Shown here: positions 55,330 through 64,000 of the stretch, in pieces
How positions within the stretch are numbered: the stretch's first letter is position 1
Layout: each line of letters opens with the position of its first letter
Source of the DNA: Selaginella moellendorffii
Lineage: Eukaryota; Streptophyta; Lycopodiopsida; Selaginellales; Selaginellaceae
Length of the DNA: 64,000 nt
Assembly: GCF_000143415.4 (NCBI RefSeq)
Contig: NW_003314270.1
Location: 2,386,290 to 2,450,289 of the forward strand
Direction of reading: 5' to 3'
Notes under the pieces: generated by a model
What the model was told of the DNA's origin: nothing
The model's input: the letters and a program-made list of their open reading frames with translations, nothing else
Databases searched by the model: none
Translations under genes and position numbers: made by a program

Positions 55330-57176
55330 TACGGTGACTGTGGTGGAAATTATAGGCAATGATGTGAGTGATAGTGCTTTTGGGGCCGTATTGCTTCAAG
55401 TTAGGCATTGTCTCGCATTCATGAGCCACAAGTTTGATGCCACACAGTGGAATTGACCTAATCAAGAATGGCAACATTATTTATATGGATCGGACTTCCA
55501 TGTGGATTTAGACTATCATCTCTCCAATATTTCAGTCGACAAAAGGATCTTCGAGGCCGTCTTGCTCGTTGGCAAGAGTTCCTGCAGGAAATGTCTGTTA
55601 AGATCCAATACAAGCATGGAGGTGACAATAAGGTGGTTGATGCATTATCCAGGATGGTAAATTCTATCTTGTTCGTGAAGCTATCCAGCGATCTCTTGGA
55701 TGAGCTTAAGGAGTTTGTTGACTTCAACTCCTTTATCACTGATATTCGCATGAAGGTTTTGTTGAGGGACGCCTCTACGGATTTGAAGGGTGACAAGTTT
55801 GCGTTATTCGAAATACGAGATGGAATTCTGGTGAAGAAGAGACATGTAGTGGTTCCTCGTGTTGACAAACTCATTAAACGAATTTTGGTTGAGTGTCATG
55901 ATGTGCCAAGTGCTGGGCATCTGGGGGTATTGAGAACGTATATGTTGGTGAAGAGGCATTTCTTTTGGCCTGGGATGAAGCCAGATGTTGAGAAGTACGT
56001 ACATGGTTGTTTGACCTGCCAGGCAATCAAAGTTGATCATCAGAAGCTCACTGGCCTCTATCATCCTTTACGTGTACCCAAGAATAAGTGGGATAGCATC
56101 TCGATGGACTTTATCACTAGTTTGCCCAAAACCTTTCAAGGAAATGATGCTATTTGGGTTGTTGTGGATCATTTGACGAAGATGGCTCACTTCTTCCCTG
56201 TGAAGACAACGATAAAAGCTTCTAAACTTGCTCAGTTGTTTGTAGACCAGTTATTCAGTCTCTATGGTTTGCCGGGTGACATTGTGAGTGATCGGAATCC
56301 TAAGTTCACATCCAAGTTTTGGCAAATGGTCTTTGAGAAACTAGAGACTAAACTGAGCATGAGTAGTGGTGAGCATCCACAATCTGATGGGTAGACAGAG
56401 CGTATGAATCAACTATTAGAAGATATGCTATGGTCTTTTGTGGGAAACTTGACTCGACAGGGAGTATGGGAGAAATACTTGCCTTTACTTCAGTATGCTC
56501 ACAATAGCACTCATCAATCGGCTATTGGCATGTCCCCTTTTATGGCGATGTATGGCTATGAGCCTAGGTCTTCTATGAGTTTGAATTTGGTTTTGGTTCG
56601 GGTTCCTCATGCTTGTGATTTCCTAGAGGATATGCAAGACAAGCTTGAGTTGGCAAAATTGAACATGAGGCAAGCTCAAGAATGAGACAAAAGATTGGCT
56701 GATGAGCATCGTAATCATCAAGAGTACAAAGTTGGTGACAAGGTTTTCCTTAAGCTGTCGGATGCACAACGGTCTCTAAAAAGAGGTGGAAGTGCTAAGT
56801 TGTCTCCACGGTATTGCGGACCTTGGACAATTTTACAGCGTGTAGGGGATCTTGCATACACTTTGGACTTGCTAGTTAGTTCGAAGATTCATCCAACATT
56901 CCATGTGAGCAAGTTTAAAGCGTGTTTGCACTCTAGTGATATCATGGATCAGTCCATCATCCAAGTTCCAGAGATTGATGCAGAGAAGGCTGGTCCGGTC
57001 AATATTCTTGCTCAAAGATTGGTGAAAACACGCCGGAAAACAACTAAGGAGTTGTTAGTTCAGTGGAATGGTTATTCCATGGACGAAGTTACATAGGAAA
57101 CTCGAGATGACGTGAAGAGAGTGTTTTCGAGTTTTGGTTATGACTTGGATGACATTCCTGAGGAAGGGGAGAATTG
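55330..57176 (+). pseudogene. Pol remnant of element E: RNase H end, integrase, chromodomain-like tail
   Basis: After a deletion joining gag to late RT and RNase H (AFGAVLLQ, CLAFMSHKFDATQWN), a frame from 55468 carries the RNase H end (IQYKHGGDNKVVDALSRM). Integrase follows: His/Cys finger (CHDVPSAGHLG, then CLTCQAIK), first Asp in SMDFITSLP, second Asp in IVSDRNPKF and the DG-TER motif with the catalytic Glu. A C-terminal module (YKVGDKVFLKLSDAQRSL, LSPRYCGPWTI, IHPTFHVSKFKAC) leads to LLVQWNGYS, which resembles a chromodomain. In-frame stops lie at 56392, 56683 and 57094. Protease and the RT palm are absent. Confidence 0.85.
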
Positions 57177-57536
57177 AGTTTTATAGCCATATTGCTATAT
57201 AATTTGAGCCGTTTGTTCTATTCTCATTCTCTTGTTTCCATGACTGTATTGTCATGTGAGAAAGTCGTATTGCTTTCTTTCTTTCGTGGCTGTTTGTCGC
57301 AATGTTGGTGTTGCCGTTTGCACATCTTTTGTCCATGGCCGTATTGCCTTGGACTCCTTTCATATGAGGCTCATTTAGCTTCTCGAGGCTGCCGTATGTG
57401 GCTGGGTCATGAGGGAGGGGAAAATGACATGAACCACAGGAATATTCCAAGAATATTCCATGGCCTGTGGGATTTAAGGCCGTAACGCCTTAAGGGTTGG
57501 GAGGTTGGCCCAGGGTTCGCTCTCTTGTTCGTTTCA

Positions 57537-58350
57537 CGATTCCTCGCCGTAATCTTGCATTCTTGCCCTCTATCGCGCCACCGGTCGTGATCCCCCACTC
57601 TACACCTGGAATTCATGGCTGCTCCTATCGATCCAGATGCCGCTACTGCGACCAAGCCCTACGCGAGACTCTCATCTTTCGATTCCTGTGGTTCCTAGAA
57701 GCTGCCTGGAGCTAGATCTCTACTTCTTCCACTGTTCTTCCGGACAAGCTCCAAATTTCTCTATAGAACCTAATGAAGAATCCCTCTTCTTCTTCTTCTT
57801 CGGGACGAATGCCGGGGAGCAGGGAGACGCCGTACATCCCGCCACGTATATTCCTCAATCCAACGGTCACGGTGTCAAGAGCGGTGGGAGCTCGCTGCGG
57901 TTGGCAACCCAATTTCGCGCCCTCTCGTTTGTATTTACATGGTTTGGCATTTATTAGAGATATAACATTAGTTTCAAATCAAAAATTCCTTTTCCTTTCA
58001 CTTTGTCTTTGTGAGGTTCTTTTTAAATTTTCGTGGGAAAGAAAGAAGCCCTAGTCCTTCCTACTGAAAGAGCTGTTCCATGGGCAACACGTTGCCACGT
58101 TGTAAACAGTAGTTACATGCGTGCGATTCATGCAAATATACACAAGACTTGACAACCACCTAGAAAATCAGATTTTTCCAGGCTTGATATTTTTTATAGC
58201 ACATCCTTCCAATACCATACCAAAAATATAATCTTCTTGACCTTAACTCTCGAAACTTATTAAACTAAGTAACGCGATCAAACGTTTACGTTTGACATTG
58301 GAAAGTAAACAAACTAAGTACCTCAAACTTTAGAAGGTTCTCCCAGTAAT
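57537..58350. other. Host intergenic sequence, duplicate of 14814-15660
   Basis: No convincing gene. It matches copy 1 with a shorter CTT tract (57786-57801) and a missing GC-rich piece. Confidence 0.6.
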
Positions 58351-58704
58351 TCATTCACAGAGCGCCTGAGAAGCTGGATGTGAAGAGAAATGTAGTAAGG
58401 AAAGGAGCAAGCTCTTTGAAACTGGGAAATGCAAGGATATTTTCCCGTCGTGCACAGGATTGTTGAGCAACAGCAGCTTGTTGTTTGCAACGATCGCCCT
58501 CACCAGAAGATCTGTGGCTTCCTCCTTCTGCTTGAGCATCTTATACATCTAGAACGTGAAGGACATGAAAGGAGTTAAGTTTAGAAGGTGAAAAAAGCCC
58601 TTCACCTCCTCTAGAACTTCCGTGAAGGAGTCCACTTTGTCGACCACACCCGCATTCTACCGGCATCAAGAGAGATCCTTACCGAAGCTCCGGGCCGGCT
58701 TCCC
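58351..58704 (-). pseudogene. Deleted copy of the exon-array gene
   Basis: The last exon is still readable ([20 protein letters not shown]) together with its 57-bp-type intron and part of the preceding exon (VVDKVDSFTEVLEE). At about 58648 the text jumps from GTCGACCAC to ACCCGCATTC, that is, from the second-last coding exon straight into intron 1. Exon 1 with its GTAAG donor follows. Exon 2, exon 3, all eight repeat exons and the next two exons are gone. The product, if any, would lack the whole central region. Confidence 0.8.
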
Positions 58705-58799
58705 CATCGCCTTCCCGCCAAAGCCCACCCGAAGAACCCTACTTTAAACATTTTGTCTCGTCTTCCAGAGCCAAAGTAGCTGTCACTGGAGAGATTTTC

Positions 58800-59190
58800 C
58801 TTGGCGCTCTTGGGCAGTGTTGATTTTTCTACGTCGCACTTTGCTCGTGGATGCTGAAGCAGCCGAGATGCTGAGGAAAATGGATCCGAGGACGCTGTCT
58901 GTGACTTTTAAGCTCGATGATCCTGTCGACAACTTGCAATGCACGCTCCACCTACCTCTGGGGCTTGGAGTTTCTCGGCACTAAATCACTCTACCAGCTC
59001 GAAGCTCCTTCCTTTACTTTGCGATTTTGTGAGTGGCAGTGTCACCGGTGATTTCTTCATCTTCATTTGTACAAAGGCTGAGCTCAGTATGAGTTTCTTA
59101 AGTTTTTCTTGAATGATCGTAGGTTAATGTTCCACTTTCTAACAGAGAGCTCAACATGCTCATACTTTTTCTCATAAAAGGGTCCACCAA
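58800..59190 (-). pseudogene. Decayed copy of the possible exon at 18235-18440
   Basis: The text aligns with copy 1, but the reading frame has a TGA and several deletions (for example the IDSE segment is missing). The end of detectable duplication is near 59190. Confidence 0.45.
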
Positions 59191-59681
59191 AATCTAATAA
59201 TACATGCAATCTTATAAGAACAATTTAAAAATAGAAATTGTTTTAAAATAGATTTTGTACTCAATCTCTGGGATGAGACTCCAGGATTTATCGAGCCAAG
59301 AGGAATTGAGTCTCATCGCTTGGCAAGTTTGTATTTGGCTCAAAAAGCAGCAGCAAACATTGAAACTTCTGAACAAAAATATGAGAAATAACAAAAATGT
59401 TCCATTGTGAAGTTTTATTATTTAAGAAAAAAACTTCCACATCAAATCAAACTTTATAAACTAGTCAAAACAAAAATGTTAAATGAATGAATGAAGTCAT
59501 TTTGCGATGTCCATAGCTCCCACCTCTTCTCAATCTTGAATAAAAGTGATATTTGGTACAGTGTTTTAGATCACCATATAATCGCTTTAGATATTTATTC
59601 TCGTTCCTTTTAGGGTTTTAAAAGATTACACAAAGGTATGGCGAAAACCTTGGATCAGGAAAAACCACGACGATCAACACA
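59191..59681. other. AT-rich sequence upstream of candidate gene
   Basis: No gene or repeat recognised. It is beyond the duplicated segment and may contain the promoter of the gene at 59682. Confidence 0.4.
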
Positions 59682-60475
59682 ATGATGAGTGAGAGGCAGA
59701 GCCTCTCTCTCTCAGAAGAGGTAACGACATTGTTTCTTTTTTTCTTTCCAATGCCAGGGACTCACGTGTTTATGTGTACTTCAGACGCAAGCAAACAAAG
59801 AGCTTATAAAAATCGGGATTGCAGCAACGATCTTCAGGAAGGAGACTGGTAAATTCCTACGTTCGCAGCACCACTCGGTGGAGAATTGGAAGGGGTATAG
59901 TGCCGCGAAATTGATCGAGACTAAACTTTGAAAGTGTTGACCTTGTAGTCCAAAATCAATCACTTTTATTAATGGTAAAGCCATGGAAACTACAGGTCCG
60001 AGGCTTGTCGCTCCCAACTTGGCCATTCCCACTCGAAATGTCGATTCATAGGGAGATTGCTCGCCAAAGATCCAGTGCCGGCTCCTAAAAGGATTATCTA
60101 TCCTGCTGTGCCTCCCACCCAGGTTTGCGATTTCTTGAATCGATTTTCATTTCAATCTTGCTTTTCTAGCCTGTCCCCATTCGCGGTCCGCGACGCAAGA
60201 TGCGAGTTAGTTTTAGCAGCTGTCAAGGAGTGGAAGCTTCATCGGGAAGCTCTCCAACTCAAACAAGCTCCATGTCCCTACAGAAGGTAGTAATGCATCC
60301 GCGCAGCGCAAGTATGATCGATTGCAATTTCATTGATAGGGTGCGACGGGACGAAGCTCACATTCTCGTGGATCACGTCACAGTGGCAAAAATGTGGGAG
60401 ATCAACCAAGACATGCTGGCCTTCGTCGTCGTGGTCGAGGATGATGGAGGAATGACTCCATTGCTAGTTTTCTAG
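59682..60475 (+). CDS. Candidate four-exon host gene, unknown protein (193 aa)
   Basis: Exons at 59682-59720, 59785-59894, 59996-60122 and 60170-60475 are joined by GT-AG introns of 64, 101 and 47 bp and keep one frame to the stop. The predicted protein starts MMSERQSLSLSEE, continues TQANKELIKIGIAAT and NWKGSEACRSQLGHSHSKC (a Cys/His-rich patch), then a Pro-rich segment (DPVPAPKRIIYPAVPPTQ), a basic PIRGPRRKMR and a Ser-rich linker. It ends with a hydrophobic strand block (DMLAFVVVVEDDGG). I do not recognise a family. Intron sizes agree with the exon-array gene. The donor of the 101-bp intron (GGGTATAG) is weak, and without that splice the second exon would end at a stop at about 59930. It is convergent with the gene at 60604-61193. 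Confidence 0.45.
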
Positions 60476-60603
60476 CTACCTGTCTCCACCAGGCCCCACG
60501 CCATCTAGAACAAGACAATTTGGCTGTGCACCGGGGGGTTCATGCAAATGTATCCTCGAGTGTGATCTTTACAAGGTAATGGCAAGATCATTTGCTAGTA
60601 AGA

Positions 60604-61193
60604 TCATTGCTGGCTTTGTACTTGCAGCTCTGAATTAAACTGGCACAATTTGGAGGCAAGGGGCCACCAGATGATCCACACCGCAACCGGGACCGTCTTC
60701 ACATGCCAGGAAACATTGGAAACATCTATCTCAGTCCAACAAAAAACATGAGTTTTTTTATCGCTATACACGTGTGATTCGCTGTAAAACAGCTTCCGCT
60801 CATCCTCAAGAAGGTAAGCGACCATGTAGGCGGCAGTGCTCGCGGAAATCCAGTCGTTGTCTTGGAACTTCTTCACCACCAGTGAGGTGCTAAACCTGTC
60901 CTTCGAATTCTCACAAACGAAAACGAGCCTTGAGTTGGAACCAGTGCTGTGGAGAGAAAAACAAAGAAATCAGTACTGTCAAGCAAAGCACAAAAAAGAA
61001 GTATGTAGTGCTACTGAGTTTGCTCGCAGCCTCTCCATGGCGTCCAAAGCCTACAAAACTATCGCTTTTAGCATCACAGAGTGAAGAAAAGAATGCTGCT
61101 CGCTAACCTGTTGAGATTGTTGTCTAAGAGGGTACGAGACAACTCCGACGAGCATGATTCTTTGGCAGCTTCTTCACGAGGTAGGATTTCCAC
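60604..61193 (-). CDS. Candidate 3' exons of a host gene, unknown protein (partial)
   Basis: A minus-strand exon at 61108-61193 (VEILPREEAAKESCSSELSR and on) ends with a GTTAGC donor. A 161-bp intron ends in a CTCCACAG acceptor, and a terminal exon at 60604-60946 continues in frame with SRLVFVCENSKDRFSTSL, then FQDNDWISASTAAYMVAYL and a Trp-rich tail to the stop. I do not recognise the family. Upstream exons towards 61440 are unclear: a piece reading NWQEGWNWAECQMVP near 61385-61440 may belong to it. The gene could have been cut by the microsatellite and D element starting at 61561. Confidence 0.4.
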
Positions 61194-61556
61194 CTAAAGA
61201 AAAGAAAAATATAATCTTGCACAACCCAAAGAACACTACTTTCGAGTGTCAAGAATTACTTATTGCCTCTCAAGTAAGCTCTTCTCCTCTGCACAAGTGA
61301 ATGGAGTGAGTGAAAAAAGAGAAACAATTTTAAAATCCACTTCGAATCTCAGAGTCACTGCCAATCACTTCATTTCCGCTCCCCCTCCTTCCTTGGAACC
61401 ATCTGGCACTCAGCCCAGTTCCAGCCTTCCTGCCAATTTTTGTCAGTAGACTATTCTTTGATATATTCTTAGTGTATGATGTTTTGTGTCAAGAATATTT
61501 TGTGAAAGTAGATAATCCTTTAGTAGTAATTGATATGCACATTTTTATATTTCATT

Positions 61557-61560
<4 letters not shown>

Positions 61561-61619
<59 letters not shown>

Positions 61620-61646
61620 TGTATGTATGTATATATGTATATATAT
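61561..61646. repeat. (TA)n and (TATG)n microsatellite
   Basis: About 15 TA units are followed by about ten ATGT units and a mixed AT end. It directly abuts the truncated LTR of the third D element. Confidence 0.95.
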
Positions 61647-62211
61647 GTGGGGGGGGCTATGGGGGGTTCTAAATTATAGTAGGGATAATGGGTAGGTTGG
61701 GCATGGCCGACTAACTTGAGGCATAGTTTAGCTCCCGCTTGCGTGCCTGTCCTTGTTCTACGTCCGGCTTGGGTCTAAGCCCAAGTTCCATTCCATGCTA
61801 GCTGGTGGAGTACCTATATCCTCACGTTAGGCCACCAGTATGCCGAAATAGCGCTAGACTCTGTTTGGCTCCGTTTTGCATGCTGGTCCTAGCATTGGGA
61901 TGCTAGTTGCTCTAGGACTGTTCCAAGTCGCTCCGGGCTCCTGTCCCTTCGCTCCTTGGGCTGTATGCTCAGGAGTTGCTCCGTGGTTCGGTTCTGTCAC
62001 TCCTTGGCTCCATGCTTGGGAGTTTGGCACCGTTCTTTCGTTCAGTGGCCCAAGGCCTTGAACCGAGGGTTCCACACCACGTTCCTTTGGACACGTGGCA
62101 TGTGACACATGGCATTTGTCACATGGCACAAAGAGGGTTTAGGTTCCGCTTCGTGGTGTTATCCTATAGTAAATCACCATAGGATAGAGGGTAAAAACTA
62201 CATGCACTACA
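61647..62211 (+). repeat. 5'-truncated 5' LTR of element D, copy 3
   Basis: It matches the reverse complement of 12098-12640 and ends TGCACTACA. The first half of the LTR (about 550 bp) is replaced by the microsatellite. A G-run follows it, as in the C-run of 12620-12640. Confidence 0.85.
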
Positions 62212-64000
62212 TTTGGTATCAGAGGATGAGTCTCAGCGAGTACTATCCAATAAGATTCTCGTTGCATATGCAGAGATGAAAATGATGATCCGAGTGGGTA
62301 CACGTTTGGGTGCAAAGGGTTTGCAATTGGTTCCTTGGGTATGGATATTGTTACCTTGTTATACCTTATGATGTGAGCTTGTGCTTGGGCTCTTAGAATG
62401 GTTTGGAGATGTTCCGTTTGCACGAGTTTGAGCTTGGGCTCGTGAGTGAGGCACATTAGTAACTCGAGGTTACACTTTGAGTTGGCAAGATTAATGTTAA
62501 CCTATCGGTAGTTCCATGAGTTGTTCCATGTACCATGGGTGAAAGTAAACCTCCCTGGGTTTGCAATGAGTGGTAAATAGGCTGGTCCATAGCTGTTTAG
62601 CACGGCATTAGTGGATCTTTCCTAGGCATGATTATGAGTGGATCAATCAAGACTGTAGGGATTAGTCTATTGATTCAGGTAATCATTGCCGTGCTCTCTC
62701 ATAAACTTTTCTTGGATTGGATTGAAGGCAGTGTGAAAGCAAGCTTGAGGTTTAGTCAAAGATGAGGCCGAAAAAAGAGTCATCGAGAACAAAGGATCAA
62801 ACACGTAAGTCATCTTCTTTTCTTGGAGGGATGATTTGCAACAAGGTGTTAACTCATTGCTCGTGTTCATATCATGCAAACAAGAGTCCCTACCTTGATG
62901 TATGTTGGAAATGATGGTTTTACAAATGGTGAGTTATGGGATGGATAGTGGTAAAACGCTATACCATTTTGTTTAGACTTACTATTGGAAGACTTGGGTT
63001 GCAATGTTCAATTCTTTTCCGGGGAACCTTGCTATTGCTCCTTGAGTAGCTTGGTGTTGGATTAGTGTTGAGTTTGGTTGGAGAGAGAGTGGCATGAGCT
63101 TGTTTGTGTTATGAACAAAAGTTAGTGGTGTCGGGTGTTGTAAATCTCTATCGGTGGGGTGTGGCATTTATGTTGCATTTTGTCGAATTGAGTTAACATT
63201 TGATACTCACATAAACCTTTGTAGTAGTGACATGGGCATTGCTCATAATGTTGCTTGATTGATGATCAAGACATTGTGATATTCATATCATATCCATATG
63301 ATAATGAGCAATGTGTTTACGAAGTTGCTTGGTTAAACGATGATCAACCCCAAAGTGGTTGATGGTGAAGCTAGTCTACTTGCACAAAGTAGCATTGTAG
63401 TAGCCTTAACTGGATTCTCGATGGTGGTCCATTATGCTAAACTTAAGTAGGTACCTTGTTTCCTAGAGTTCGCCTATGAAGGTGTTGGAAAAGGGTTATA
63501 GCATTCATTTGCTATAACTTGTCGGTTGATCTGTTAACACTTAGAGTAAATTGTTGGATGGAGAATGTGTGTAGTTGAGGCATTGACATCACTAGCACTT
63601 GTGTTAGTAGAAGTGGCATTGTTATTTCGAGTAAAAAGGAATTTTCCCTAGACTTTGATTTTTCATGTCATTTTTCTTGTTAGTGTTTTGGCTTCACATT
63701 GGATCTTGAAGGTGATTGAAGAAGAGTGTTAGTGCAATGTGGATATCCGAAGATGTAGTCTTCGTGATCAAGCCTTGGATGTTCATTTTGCGCTTTGCAG
63801 ATGTCAGTGTTGGATATCGGTTAGATGGGCAAAGATGTTCGATGCTTAAGCATATTGATGGATCATGAGAATTTGTGTTGAGGTGAACCTATGTGAAGTT
63901 GTTAGTAGGAGGAAGTTAGTTGAGTCTTGAAAGTTTGTATTCCTGGACTGAGAGTCATTCTTTCTCTAGGATGGAAAATTTTCCACAAATTTTCTTAGGC
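62212..64000 (+). mobile_element. Element D, copy 3, primer site and interior (runs off window)
   Basis: It starts with primer site TTTGGTATCAGAGGATGAG. The interior matches the reverse complement of about 10310-12097 over its full length. No coding region is seen. Confidence 0.85.

Larger units (their letters stand above)
54205..57536 (+). mobile_element. Element E: small chromovirus-like Ty3/gypsy with 112-bp LTRs
   Basis: LTRs are at 54205-54316 and 57425-57536. CGATT is duplicated at 54200-54204 and 57537-57541, and copy 1 of the host segment shows the empty site (CAAGCAATTCCTCG, near 14807). A primer site (TTAGTATCGGAGCA) starts at 54317, and a purine tract (GAGGGAGGGGAAAA) ends at 57424. 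The LTR contains GGAATATTCCAAGAATATTCC, a double inverted motif. Protease and most of RT are deleted, so the element is only 3.3 kb. Confidence 0.92.
53150..59190 (+). repeat. Second copy of the host segment 13754-18660 (direct duplication)
   Basis: Alignable pieces are 53150-54204 with 13754-14813, and 57537-59190 with 14814-18660. Element E interrupts it, and the centre of the exon-array gene is deleted. Unselected parts differ at roughly 6-7 per 100 bases by eye (about 120 bases compared). Confidence 0.85.

Overview
The window looks like nuclear DNA of a land plant. The evidence is stacked Ty3/gypsy LTR retrotransposons with initiator-tRNA-Met primer sites, a LINE, short GT-AG introns and scattered host genes. 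Introns of about 44-70 bp in the best host gene resemble a compact-intron lycophyte such as Selaginella moellendorffii. That identification is an inference, not something the sequence proves. By eye, roughly three quarters of the window is transposon.

Layout. I name the element families A-E for this window only. 1-13753: a minus-strand Ty3/gypsy element C (174-bp LTR), cut by element B (1-2547, running off the left edge) and by a complete 7.2-kb coding-poor element D (5996-13198, target duplication GACAC). 13754-18660: host DNA with a small secreted-protein gene (13852-14244), a 14-exon gene containing eight tandem copies of one exon (15647-18109, minus) and a possible further exon. 18660-20760: AT-rich DNA with nothing recognised. 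20760-24035: a D-type LTR fragment split by a 5'-truncated LINE (13-bp target duplication). 24036-26499: AT-rich, nothing recognised. 26500-53149: a second C element holding a solo LTR, B, a 19-kb A element (29292-48375, duplication CTATT) and, inside that, a second A element in the opposite orientation (31252-39990, duplication ACCGA). The outer A also holds a 506-bp TRIM (duplication GCTAC). 53150-59190: a second copy of the host segment at 13754-18660, interrupted by a small chromovirus-like element E (54205-57536, duplication CGATT). 59190-61560: host DNA with two candidate spliced genes, tail to tail. 61561-64000: a microsatellite followed by a third D element that leaves the window.

History (inference). 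The C LTR sits at the same place beside both host copies, so C was present before the local direct duplication. D, A, E and the B arrangements differ between copies, so they came later. The two copies of the secreted-protein gene are both open. In copy 2 the exon-array gene has lost its whole centre by deletion.

Most long open frames at 30-32 kb, 37-39 kb and 47-48 kb come from stop-free GAGTCC/GACCCGAGATG-type arrays inside LTRs and are not proteins. The strongest candidate for something undescribed is the exon-array gene: all eight repeat exons have lengths divisible by three, share a splice phase and join in one frame from the start codon to the stop.
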